From contig NZ_JBGCUO010000001.1 of NCBI RefSeq assembly GCF_041102775.1, forward strand, positions 124,001 to 188,000: a DNA stretch of 64,000 nucleotides. Reading direction: 5' to 3'. The notes beneath the pieces were generated by a model. The model was not told the origin of the DNA. It worked only from the letters and a program-made list of their open reading frames with translations, and did not search any database. The DNA is from Alcanivorax sp. REN37 (GTDB lineage: Bacteria; Pseudomonadota; Gammaproteobacteria; Pseudomonadales; Alcanivoracaceae). Made by a program: the position numbers and the translations under genes. This document shows, in pieces, positions 49,171-57,044 of the stretch (within the stretch, counting starts at the first letter, position 1; every line of letters begins with the position of its first letter).

Positions 49171-49479
49171 CTAGCGCGGCGGCCGTTCCGGTACCACGCC
49201 CTTGCCGAATTGATTGCCCAGCATGGTCCGCAGTGCGGACTGATTGAACAGGCCCCATTGCTGCGGCGCACGTTGAGGGTCGGTGCCATCCAGGTTCCAA
49301 GGGGCAACGCCGGGTTGACCAGAGGCTGCCGGTGCCGCCATCGCTGCACTCAGGCACTGATAGTCAGGAATGCGCACGCCATCCACCTCAATGCTGACGC
49401 ATACCGGCAGCTCCGTAGCTGTTTCGGCGTGACTGATCAGCGGCAGGCCGATGAGCAGCAGGGCAGTGAAGGGGCGCAT
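49171..49479 (-). CDS. Small secreted protein of unknown function
   Basis: 102 residues with a signal peptide (FTALLLIGLPLISHA) and a short mature chain with two cysteines flanking SIEVDGVRIPDY, which could form one disulfide. The rest is rich in Gly, Pro and Gln without recognisable domain. The ATG at 49479 is chosen because the signal peptide begins there; the frame extends to 49773 over the Pho-box-like element and the divergent gene and is not credible beyond. It is the only - gene inside the island. I do not recognise the family. Confidence 0.6.
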   Translation of the reverse strand: MRPFTALLLIGLPLISHAETATELPVCVSIEVDGVRIPDYQCLSAAMAAPAASGQPGVAPWNLDGTDPQRAPQQWGLFNQSALRTMLGNQFGKGVVPERPPR

Positions 49480-49579
49480 GGCGGGACTCCGAAACACAGC
49501 GGGACACCAGTATGGCCAACTGGCGCGCCGCGCCGGTGACAGCTTTGCAAAATCCCTGTTGGCCGCCGCCGGGGTGTGT

Positions 49580-49616
49580 TTGTAACGCCTCTGTAACCGG
49601 GTCTCACCAGTATTGT
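49580..49616 (+). promoter_or_regulatory. Pho-box-like direct repeat with -10, before the signalling cassette
   Basis: TTGTAAC (49580-49586) and CTGTAAC (49591-49597) are spaced by GCCT, so the repeat period is 11, as in a Pho box (CTGTCAT-N4-CTGTCAT; E. coli phoE has CTGTAAT). A -10-like TATTGT is at 49611-49616, 13 bases after the box, where PhoB-dependent promoters have it. It is 45 bases upstream of the STN protein start. Match to consensus is partial. Confidence 0.5.
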
Positions 49617-49661
49617 GATCCGGCGCACAGGTGGCCTGGGCGCGCTCAGCGGGAGTGCCGC

Positions 49662-50276
49662 ATGCGGTGGCAACGGATCGCCTGCACCGGCTGGCTGGTG
49701 CTGGCGGCGGCAATGGCGATGGCTGCGGAGCGGCGGCAGTTTGATCTGCCTGCGGCGCCGCTGCATGAGGCATTGGAAGCCTTCAGCGCGGCCACCGGTA
49801 TGGCGGTGCTGTACCCGCGCCCTTGGGTGGACGGCCAGCAGGCACCGGCGCTGCGCGGGGCGTTTGAAGATCAAGACGCGCTGGCTCATTTGCTGGCCGG
49901 CAGCGGTCTGGAGGCGGCGTTCAGCGACTCGCGTCAGCGTGCCTTTACGTTGCGGCGGCTGGCGCCCAGTGCGGCGCCGGTGGTGGATGACCGCGCGCTG
50001 GCCGATGGCCTGCGCCGCTGGCTCTGCGCCACGCCGCTGCTGGCGCCGGGGGATTACCGCGCCGCCTTGCAGTTGTGGTGGCATCCGGACGGCCGCGTCC
50101 GGCAGGTGAAGTTGTTGGCCAGCACTGGGGTGCCGGACCGCGATCGCCAGTTGCAGCGTCGGCTCGGGCAATGGCAGCTCGCGCCGGCAGCACGACAAGG
50201 ACGGGAGCAGCCGGTCACCCTGCTGCTCACGCCGCAGCCCGGTGGGCCGGCGGCGCAGTGTTCAGGAGAGCGCTAG
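49662..50276 (+). CDS. STN-domain protein with a TonB-C-like domain and no barrel (VreA-like)
   Basis: 204 residues. Signal peptide CTGWLVLAAAMAMA; then an STN (secretin/TonB short N-terminal) domain at ~25-100: RRQFDLPAAPLHEALEAFSA, VLYPRPWVDGQQAPAL, LLAGSGLEAAF. Such domains at the front of FecA-type receptors signal to FecR proteins. The receptor barrel is absent; residues ~115-195 instead resemble a TonB C-terminal domain (LQLWWHPDGRVRQVKLLAST, then DRQLQRRLGQWQL and PVTLLLTP). This recalls P. aeruginosa VreA, a signalling protein without a barrel. It is 3 bases upstream of the sigma factor gene, so the group is one operon. GGGAG precedes the ATG; a start at 49512 is rejected. Confidence 0.75.
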   Translation: MRWQRIACTGWLVLAAAMAMAAERRQFDLPAAPLHEALEAFSAATGMAVLYPRPWVDGQQAPALRGAFEDQDALAHLLAGSGLEAAFSDSRQRAFTLRRLAPSAAPVVDDRALADGLRRWLCATPLLAPGDYRAALQLWWHPDGRVRQVKLLASTGVPDRDRQLQRRLGQWQLAPAARQGREQPVTLLLTPQPGGPAAQCSGER

Positions 50277-50279
50277 CCG

Positions 50280-50885
50280 ATGAGCAAGGAACAAATGAAA
50301 ACGCTGTATCTGGAGCGTTATCACGAGCTGAAACGGCGCCTGGTGGCGCGGCTGGGCAACGAGCACATGGCCGAGGATGTGCTGCAGGAAACCTGGATGA
50401 AGGTGGACCAAATGGCGGACGCGACCGCCGTGGCCAACCCGATGGGCTACCTGCTGCGTATCGCTGTCAATCTGGCCATGGACCAGCACCGTGCCGAGCA
50501 ACGCTTGCTGTACAGCGACGAAGTGGAATCCCTGATGCATGACATGGCATCCGGGCCGGGGCCGGCGGAAGCGGCCCAGGCCGAGCAGGAAGTGTGGTTG
50601 CTGCGGCGCGCGTTGCACCGGCTGCCGAGCCGGCGGCGGCGCATCTTGTTGGCATCACGGCTGGCGGGGGTGGGGCACCGGGAGCTGGCGCAGGAATTTG
50701 GGGTGTCGACCCGCACCATCGAAAAAGAACTCAAGGCGGCGCTGCTGTTTTGTGGCGACCTAGTGGAACGGGATGTGTACCAACGGTTCGGTCCCGGGGC
50801 CGGCAGTCGGTCTGTTCCTCATGCGCGGACGCAACCGGCGTCCGACTCTGATGCGGTGACCGATTCCCATGGTGATCCGGCCTGA
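50280..50885 (+). CDS. ECF sigma factor of the FecI type
   Basis: Directs RNA polymerase to the promoters of the surface-signalling regulon. Region 2 is seen in LGNEHMAEDVLQETWMKVDQ and ANPMGYLLRIAVNLAMDQHR, region 4 in LHRLPSRRRRILLASRLAG and the recognition helix ELAQEFGVSTRTIEKELKAA. 201 residues, slightly longer than FecI owing to a Ser/Asp-rich tail. It is encoded between the STN protein and FecR genes, the standard surface-signalling order, and overlaps fecR by 17 bases, which suggests coupled translation. Counterpart of P. aeruginosa VreI by context. Confidence 0.9.
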   Translation: MSKEQMKTLYLERYHELKRRLVARLGNEHMAEDVLQETWMKVDQMADATAVANPMGYLLRIAVNLAMDQHRAEQRLLYSDEVESLMHDMASGPGPAEAAQAEQEVWLLRRALHRLPSRRRRILLASRLAGVGHRELAQEFGVSTRTIEKELKAALLFCGDLVERDVYQRFGPGAGSRSVPHARTQPASDSDAVTDSHGDPA

Positions 50886-51798
50886 TACAGCGCCGCACAC
50901 AGCATCCACTGAGGAAGCGGTGGATTGGATTGTTCGGCTGACCTCCGGCGCTGCTACGGCAGCGGATGCGGAGGCATTCCGCCAATGGTGTGCGGCCAGC
51001 CCTGACCATCGCGCGGCATTTCAGCGCGAGTACCGGCGCTGGCAACAACTTTCCCACTGCGCGCTGGCGACTGCCGCGCCGCAAAATCCGCAGCGCCGAC
51101 GGCTGCTCAAGGGCCTGCTTGCCGGTGGCGCGGTGGCGGCCGGCATGGCGGGACTGGGCGTCGGTGTTGCCGGCTGGCGCAGCCCTAGCGGCGACTATGT
51201 CACGGCGGTGGGCGAGCAGCGCGAGCTGTCGCTGGGTGACTTGGCTCTGACGCTCAATACCGACAGCGCGCTCAATGCGCGGCCTCAAGACCGTGGCTGG
51301 TGGCTGGAACTGCTGCGCGGCGAACTGCTGCTGACGGCGCCAGCACAGGGTTTGGCCATGGTGCGGGCGGGCGCGGCGTTGGTGCAGGTGCGCGATGCCC
51401 AGGTCAATGTGCAGCAGTTGTCCGAACGCTTGTGCATCACCTGCCTGCAGGGCCAGGTGCGGGTGCATTCCGGCAGCCAGCAGACCGCGCTCTCCGGCGG
51501 CCAGCAACTGGTGGTGCGCGGTGAGCGGCAGAGCGATGTCTACCGCGCCGACGCCGACAGCGTGTTGGCGTGGCAACACGGGGTATTGGTGTTCAACGAC
51601 CGGCCGCTGGCGGAAGTGGTGGATGAACTTAATCGTTATTGGCCCGGCCGGGTGCTGCTGCTGCGCCGCGAACTGGGGCGCATGCGGGTGCAGGCGCGCT
51701 TCGAGCTGGATCAAATCAACGAGATTCCGCAATTGATCGGCACCGCCTATGGATTGTCGGTGACGCGCTTGCCGGGGCAGGTGGTGGTGCTCAGCTGA
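50869..51798 (+). CDS. FecR-type anti-sigma factor
   Basis: Inner-membrane regulator that holds the ECF sigma factor until signalled from the periplasm. N-terminal cytoplasmic DUF4880-type domain (EAVDWIVRLTSGAATAADAEAFRQW, here positions ~16-41), a membrane helix near 84-101 preceded by RRRLLKG, a twin-arginine-like feature also found in other FecR proteins, a FecR domain near 110-215 and a C-terminal STN-like domain ending PQLIGTAYGLSVTRLPGQVV. 309 residues, normal for the family. The start overlaps the sigma gene. Confidence 0.9.
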   Translation: MVIRPDTAPHTASTEEAVDWIVRLTSGAATAADAEAFRQWCAASPDHRAAFQREYRRWQQLSHCALATAAPQNPQRRRLLKGLLAGGAVAAGMAGLGVGVAGWRSPSGDYVTAVGEQRELSLGDLALTLNTDSALNARPQDRGWWLELLRGELLLTAPAQGLAMVRAGAALVQVRDAQVNVQQLSERLCITCLQGQVRVHSGSQQTALSGGQQLVVRGERQSDVYRADADSVLAWQHGVLVFNDRPLAEVVDELNRYWPGRVLLLRRELGRMRVQARFELDQINEIPQLIGTAYGLSVTRLPGQVVVLS

Positions 51799-51897
51799 GC
51801 CGTCGATCCTGTGCTGGCGACCGCCGGGGTTGTCGCGGGCCATCGCCGAGGTGTGCTTGGCGATACTGCCGCGGCAATGGAGCGGCGGAGCGCGGAC

Positions 51898-52329
51898 GTG
51901 AAACGGTTGCTGATAATGCTGTGTAGTGTGGCCGGGTGTGCGGCGCCGCCGGTGCAACTGCACCTGCCCGCCGGCCAGTGGCCGTTGGACGGCGTGACGC
52001 CGGTGGCGATCGGCCATAGCGGCGACATGTTGCTGCTGCGGTTTGCCGACGGCCGCTACCTCGGCCACCGCCAGTTGACCCATGACGAGTTGGCCTACTT
52101 TCAGTCCGGCGGCGCCACCGATGATCAGCGCGCCGCTCACTTCCTGTCAGCGACCGATGCCGCGCCTTTGCTGCACCGAACCGCCGGCGATCGGGCGCTG
52201 TGGGTGCAGCCGGTGCCCAACAGTGCCGGAGCTTCCAGCCTGCTGCTGCGCCATGGCGCGCACTATTACTACCTCGATACCAGCGTCGATCCGACGCTGT
52301 TGCTGCACTGGCTGCAGCGCTGGCACTGA
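51898..52329 (+). CDS. Small lipoprotein of unknown function in the signalling operon
   Basis: 143 residues from a GTG with GGAG 7 bases upstream. Signal peptide RLLIMLCSVAGC has a lipobox with the cysteine at about residue 14. The mature chain (VQLHLPAGQWPLDGVTPVAI onward) is beta-rich with no recognised domain. It lies 99 bases after fecR and 136 before tpsB. An in-frame ATG at 51811 would place the signal peptide internally and is less likely. Perhaps a modulator of the STN-FecR pathway or an assembly factor for the exoprotein; this is inference. Confidence 0.65.
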   Translation: MKRLLIMLCSVAGCAAPPVQLHLPAGQWPLDGVTPVAIGHSGDMLLLRFADGRYLGHRQLTHDELAYFQSGGATDDQRAAHFLSATDAAPLLHRTAGDRALWVQPVPNSAGASSLLLRHGAHYYYLDTSVDPTLLLHWLQRWH

Positions 52330-52465
52330 CTGCCGTGTGAATTCTTTGTGACAACCCTTCGGTGCCGCGTCGGCATCGCCGTCAACTGGGCACTGTTCGG
52401 GTGGCTGGCTGCGGCGTGGCCGCCCGGTTGCCCCCCTGGCCGGGGACCAAAGGGAAAACCAAGGC

Positions 52466-54094
52466 ATGACGGCAGCAACAAGGACGCGTCGATTCGGCGC
52501 ACACGGAATTTTCGCCAGTGCGTTGATGCTGGCACTGGCAGCGCCGGCGTTAGCGGCGGAACAAGCGGACGTCAGCGACGACGCGGCGCACATCGATACT
52601 GCCACCGTTACGGTGCGCGAGTACCTGGTGCGCGGCAACACGGTGCTGACGGTGCGCGAGATCCAGGACACCGTGTACCCCTTCCTCGGCGAGCAGCGCA
52701 CGCTGGCTGACATCGACGCCGCCCGCGAAGCGCTGCAACAGCGTTATGAGGCGGCCGGCTACCAGTCCGTGTTCGTCGATTTACCCGAACAAGCGGTGAC
52801 CGGCGGCGTGGTGCTGCTGGTGGTCAACGAAACCCGCATCGGCCGGGTGCGAGTGGAAGACGCCACCCATACCTCGCCGCAAGCCATCCGCGATCAGGTG
52901 CCGGCGTTGACTGAGGGCAGCGTGCCCAACTTCCAAGCGGTGCAGCAAGAACTGGGTGCGGTGGCGCAGCGGTTGCGGCCGGTGGCGCCGGTGGTCCGCG
53001 AAGGACAGTTGCCGGGCACCATGGACGTCACTCTGCAGGTGGACGACCAGCGGCCCAGCTACGGCAGCTTGGCGTTCAATAACGACTACAGCGCTGACAC
53101 CACCCACTATCGCGCCGTGGTCACCGTGGGCCACCGCAACCTGTGGCAGAAAGGCCACGATGCCTCGCTGACCTTCTTCACCGCCCCGGAAGACCTGGAT
53201 GACGCCAAGGTCTGGACCGGTTCCTACCTGGCGCCGCTGGGCGGCAACTGGTCGCTGCGTGCCAATGCGTTCAAATCCGACAGCGACGTGGCCACCGTCG
53301 GCGGCACCACCGTGGTCGGTCGCGGCACTGCCTACGGCGCCACCCTGCTGTACAGCTGGCCGTTCCAGAACCGCTGGCTGCACTCGGTGTCGGCGGGCAT
53401 GGAGTTCAAGAGCTTCCGTGAAGCGCTCGGCATGGCCGGCGTCGACGCCCAGCGTTACCCGATCAAATACGCGCCGCTGTCGCTCGGTTACACCGGCTAC
53501 CGTTTCGGCGACAAGAGCCAGTCTGACTTGCACCTGACCGTGGTGACGGGCTTTGCCGAGTTCTTCGGTTACGGCAGCAGCGACGAAGAGTTCAACGACA
53601 AACGCCACCGCGCCCGCCCCAGCTTCACGCTGCTCAAGGCCGGTGCCTCGCATACCCATAACCTCACTGAATCCGGCTGGCAGCTGCACGGCACGGGCTC
53701 GGTGCAGCTGGCCACCGGCCCGCTGATTTCCAACGAGCAGATGTCTGCCGGCGGCGCCACCAGCGTGCGCGGCTACCTGTCCGCGGAATCCACCGGGGAC
53801 ACCGGTGGTTTGCTGTCCGCCGAGCTGCGCACGCCGACGCTGTCGGGCTGGCTCGGGCCAGACCTGAATGACTGGCGCTTCTATCTGTTTGCCGACAGCG
53901 CGCGCTTGGAACTACTGAAACCGTTGCCGGAACAGCGCTGGGTGCACCGCCTAGCCAGCGCCGGGGTCGGCACGCGCGCACAGATGTACGACTGGCTGTC
54001 GTGGGGCCTGGATCTTGCCTGGCCGCTGCGCGACGGCGCTAACACTGAACGTTACGACCCCCATGTGCACTTCAACGTGCGCGCCACCTTCTGA
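52466..54094 (+). CDS. TpsB outer-membrane transporter (ShlB/FhaC/HecB family)
   Basis: Omp85-superfamily pore that exports the giant TpsA across the outer membrane. 542 residues: signal peptide ending ALAAPALA, POTRA region from about 50 (EYLVRGNTVLTVREIQDTVYP, then the LADIDAAREALQQRYEAAGY helix), then the barrel from about 185 (PSYGSLAFNNDYS). The lid-loop motif is TSVRGYLSAE, the VRGY signature of the family. The chain ends in phenylalanine (VRATF), as expected for BAM-dependent barrels. Heads a tight row of genes to 59847. Corresponds by position to P. aeruginosa PdtB. Confidence 0.92.
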   Translation: MTAATRTRRFGAHGIFASALMLALAAPALAAEQADVSDDAAHIDTATVTVREYLVRGNTVLTVREIQDTVYPFLGEQRTLADIDAAREALQQRYEAAGYQSVFVDLPEQAVTGGVVLLVVNETRIGRVRVEDATHTSPQAIRDQVPALTEGSVPNFQAVQQELGAVAQRLRPVAPVVREGQLPGTMDVTLQVDDQRPSYGSLAFNNDYSADTTHYRAVVTVGHRNLWQKGHDASLTFFTAPEDLDDAKVWTGSYLAPLGGNWSLRANAFKSDSDVATVGGTTVVGRGTAYGATLLYSWPFQNRWLHSVSAGMEFKSFREALGMAGVDAQRYPIKYAPLSLGYTGYRFGDKSQSDLHLTVVTGFAEFFGYGSSDEEFNDKRHRARPSFTLLKAGASHTHNLTESGWQLHGTGSVQLATGPLISNEQMSAGGATSVRGYLSAESTGDTGGLLSAELRTPTLSGWLGPDLNDWRFYLFADSARLELLKPLPEQRWVHRLASAGVGTRAQMYDWLSWGLDLAWPLRDGANTERYDPHVHFNVRATF

Positions 54095-54127
54095 TGTTTG
54101 CCCCGGACCCGGAGTAAGGACGACGCC

Positions 54128-55891
54128 ATGCAACGCCTGATAACCCTCTTGATCACTTGCCTGCTGCTGGCGCCGCTCACCGCCCAGGCGTGGTGGGATG
54201 CCAACTGGAAGTACCGCAAGCAGATTTCCGTGGACACCACTGCCGAAGGCGCCGCCATCGACCAGGCGCCAGGGCGCACGCCGCTGCTGGTGCGGCTGCA
54301 CACCGGCAACTTCGAATTCAATGATGTGCAGGAAAGCGGTGCCGACCTGCGGTTTGTCACCGGTGATGACCGCACTGTGCTCAACCACCAAGTGGAGCGG
54401 TTTGATGCACTGATGGGCGTGGCCTATGTGTGGGTCGATGTGCCGGCGGTGGACGGCGGCACCCGCCAAGACCTGTGGCTGTACTACGGCAACGACAACG
54501 CCCCCAGCACCAGCGACGGTGGCCAGACCTTTGATCCCAACTACACGCTGGTCTACCACTTCGATGATCCGGCCGGCAGCGCCCCGCGCGACAGCACCGG
54601 CTACGGCAATCACAGCACCAGCACCCTCAACGACCTCACCGACGGCGTTATCGGCCGCGCCGCACAGTTCAATGGCACCGGTGGCCTGACGCTGCCGGCG
54701 GCGGCCTCGCTGGCGCTGCCCAACGGCGGGCTAATGACGCTGAGCCTGTGGGTGCGCCCGGACCAGCTGGATGGCGACCGCGTGCTCTATGCCCGCGCCG
54801 ACAGCGGCCAGCAATTTTTGCTCGGCCTGGCGGACGGCGCGCCCTATGTGGCGGTCAACGGCCAGCGCTCCACCCTTGGTGCGCCGCTGGTCACCGGCCA
54901 GTGGCAACACCTGGCGGTGACCGCCGACGGCACCCAAGTGCGGCTGTATGTTGATGGCCGTGCCGCTGCCAGCCTGGCGGCGTTATTGCCGCCGCTGAAC
55001 ACCGCCGCGCACCTCGCCGCCCTGCCCAATGTGGCGGTGGAGGGCGATGCGCCGGCGCCGGTGGCGCAGCCGTTCGTGGGGGCACTGGATGAACTACGAC
55101 TGTCACGCATCGTGCGCCCGGAGGCTCTGCTGCGTGCGGACGCTGCGGCGCAGGGCGCAGATTCGCGGTTGGTCAGTTACGGCGTTGATGAGCAGCAGTC
55201 CGGCATGGGCTTCGGCGCACTCGGCTTCCTGTTCAGTGCGGTGCCGTTCGATGCCTGGGTGATCCTGTTCATCCTGCTGCTGATGATGCTGCAAAGCTGG
55301 GTAATTATGGTGCGCAAAAGCCGCGCCCTCACCCGCATGGAAACCGAAAACGCCGCCTTCCGTGACCAGTTCAACCACGCCGGCACCCGCCTTGAGCAGT
55401 TGCATCAGGCCACCGCCGACCGCTACCCGCACTCCTCGCTGTACCGCATCTACGACGCCGCCATGGAACAGGTGCAAGTGCGTCGCAGTGAAGGCATGAC
55501 GCGGCTGTCTCCGGCGGCACTGGAGTCGGTGCGTGCCAGCATGGACGCCGCCCGCTCCGGTGCGCTGCAGCAACTCGGTGCGCGTCTCGGGGTGCTGTCC
55601 AACGCCATCGCTGGCGGTCCCTACATCGGCCTGCTCGGCACCGTGCTCGGCATCATGGTGGTGTTCCTCGGCACCGCGATGGCCGGCGACGTGAACATCA
55701 ACGCCATCGCGCCGGGTATGGCTGCGGCGCTACTGGCCACCGCCATGGGCCTGTTCGTCGCTATCCCGGCGCTGTTTGGCTACAACCGCCTGGTGTCGCG
55801 CAACAAGGATGTCAGCGCGGACATGCGCGTGTTCGGCGACGAACTGCTGGCGCGGCTGGCTGAGCGCAGCGACGCCGCGCAGGAGGTGTGA
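54128..55891 (+). CDS. ExbB-type proton channel with N-terminal DUF2341 and LamG-like periplasmic domains
   Basis: 587 residues, more than twice normal ExbB (about 240). Signal peptide ITCLLLAPLTAQA; then a DUF2341-type domain (WWDANWKYRKQISVDT, LWLYYGNDNAPSTSDG), then a LamG/concanavalin-like fold at ~145-315 (LTLSLWVRP-type, here LMTLSLWVRPDQLDGDRVLY, and QWQHLAVTADGTQVRLYVDG). A membrane helix at ~371-394 leads into the MotA/TolQ/ExbB core, with helices at ~494-518 (GGPYIGLLGTVLGIMVVFLG) and ~531-557. The periplasmic part may bind glycans or the exoprotein. exbD and tonB follow directly; 33 bases separate it from tpsB. AAGGA precedes the ATG at 54128. Confidence 0.88.
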   Translation: MQRLITLLITCLLLAPLTAQAWWDANWKYRKQISVDTTAEGAAIDQAPGRTPLLVRLHTGNFEFNDVQESGADLRFVTGDDRTVLNHQVERFDALMGVAYVWVDVPAVDGGTRQDLWLYYGNDNAPSTSDGGQTFDPNYTLVYHFDDPAGSAPRDSTGYGNHSTSTLNDLTDGVIGRAAQFNGTGGLTLPAAASLALPNGGLMTLSLWVRPDQLDGDRVLYARADSGQQFLLGLADGAPYVAVNGQRSTLGAPLVTGQWQHLAVTADGTQVRLYVDGRAAASLAALLPPLNTAAHLAALPNVAVEGDAPAPVAQPFVGALDELRLSRIVRPEALLRADAAAQGADSRLVSYGVDEQQSGMGFGALGFLFSAVPFDAWVILFILLLMMLQSWVIMVRKSRALTRMETENAAFRDQFNHAGTRLEQLHQATADRYPHSSLYRIYDAAMEQVQVRRSEGMTRLSPAALESVRASMDAARSGALQQLGARLGVLSNAIAGGPYIGLLGTVLGIMVVFLGTAMAGDVNINAIAPGMAAALLATAMGLFVAIPALFGYNRLVSRNKDVSADMRVFGDELLARLAERSDAAQEV

Positions 55892-55892
55892 G

Positions 55893-56306
55893 ATGGCCCG
55901 CTCCAACGCGCCGGACGAAGACGATGATGTGGTCGACGGCATCAACATCACGCCGCTGGTGGACGTGCTCATGGTGGTGCTGGTGATGTTCATCCTCACC
56001 GCCACCGCGCAAGTGGCAGGCATTCGCGTCGACCTGCCCAAGGCCAGCACCTCCACCTCGCTGTCGGAATCCAACACCAAAGCGATTTCCATCAACGATG
56101 TGGGTCAGGTGTTTCTCGATGCCTACCCGGTCACTCTGCCGGAGCTGGAAGACCGGCTGCGCCGCGAAAAAGCCATCACCCCGGATTTCCCGGTGGTGGT
56201 GCGCGGTGACGCGGTGGTGCAGTACCAGAAAGTGGTGGAAGTGCTGGACCTGCTGCGGCGGCTGGACTTGAACCAGGTCGGCCTGGTCACCGGGCGGCCG
56301 AAATGA
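55893..56306 (+). CDS. exbD: ExbD/TolR-type motor subunit
   Basis: 137 residues with one membrane helix (LVDVLMVVLVMFILTATA). The proton-carrying aspartate is D24 in NITPLVDVLMV, equivalent to E. coli ExbD D25. The periplasmic domain holds the usual LRREKAITPDFPVVVRGD segment. AGGAGG overlaps the stop region of the ExbB fusion, and the ATG comes one base after that stop. A longer frame from 55776 lies inside the previous gene. Confidence 0.93.
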   Translation: MARSNAPDEDDDVVDGINITPLVDVLMVVLVMFILTATAQVAGIRVDLPKASTSTSLSESNTKAISINDVGQVFLDAYPVTLPELEDRLRREKAITPDFPVVVRGDAVVQYQKVVEVLDLLRRLDLNQVGLVTGRPK

Positions 56307-56324
56307 TCGGCGGGAGGCCATGCG

Positions 56325-57023
56325 GTGAACAAGCGCGCTGACAACGCCGGTAACGGACGGAGCAAGACCATGCTGTGGTGGCTGCTGGGTGTGATCGCCT
56401 TGGTGCTGATCGGCGCTTTGGTGTGGTACTGGGCGCAGCAACAAAGCGGCATCCGCCGCGAGACGCCGCCGCTGCAGACCATCATCCCGCTGCCGCCACC
56501 GCCAGAGCCGCCGCCGGAGCAGGAGCCGCCGCCGGAACCGGAAGAGGTGGAGCAGGACGTGCCAGATCCGGACCCGGAGCCGACGCCGCTGGATGAACCG
56601 CTGCCCGAAGACGACGTGCCGCGTCCCAGTGATGACCTGTCGGAAGCGATGCAGATCGACGGCGATGCCCAATCCGGCAGCGATGCCTTCGGCCTCAGCG
56701 CCGGCGGGGGCGGCGGCATGGGCGGCAGCGGCGCCGGCCGCGCCGGCAACGCCACCTACGGGCAATACCTGGCCTATCAGTTGCAGCGGGTGCTGCGCGA
56801 TGACGCCGATACCCGCGCGCTGGTGTTCCAACTGCGCCTGAACCTGTGGCTGAACGAAGGCGGCCAGATCACCCGCGTGGAAGTCCTGCGTTCCAGCGGT
56901 GATGACAGCGTGGACGAAAAAGTGGTGACGGCGCTGCGACGGGCAGCGGCGTTCGGAGAACGGCCGCCGGCGTCGCTGCGACTGCCGGTGACGATTGCGG
57001 TGTCCGGGCGTCGCCCGGGCTGA
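56325..57023 (+). CDS. TonB-family energy-transducing protein
   Basis: 232 residues from a GTG with GGAGG upstream. An N-terminal membrane anchor (LWWLLGVIALVLIGALVWYW) is followed by a Pro/Glu/Asp linker at ~48-105 (PLPPPPEPPPEQEPPPEPEE), a glycine-rich hinge (AGGGGGMGGSGAG) and a TonB C-terminal domain from ~145 (LNLWLNEGGQITRVEVLRSS, VTALRRAAAF). With the ExbB and ExbD genes it makes a complete, dedicated Ton system. The barrel partner is not obvious: no TonB-dependent receptor plug is in the window. Confidence 0.85.
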   Translation: MNKRADNAGNGRSKTMLWWLLGVIALVLIGALVWYWAQQQSGIRRETPPLQTIIPLPPPPEPPPEQEPPPEPEEVEQDVPDPDPEPTPLDEPLPEDDVPRPSDDLSEAMQIDGDAQSGSDAFGLSAGGGGGMGGSGAGRAGNATYGQYLAYQLQRVLRDDADTRALVFQLRLNLWLNEGGQITRVEVLRSSGDDSVDEKVVTALRRAAAFGERPPASLRLPVTIAVSGRRPG

Positions 57024-57044
57024 TCGCTGACCAAGGAGAGCTCA

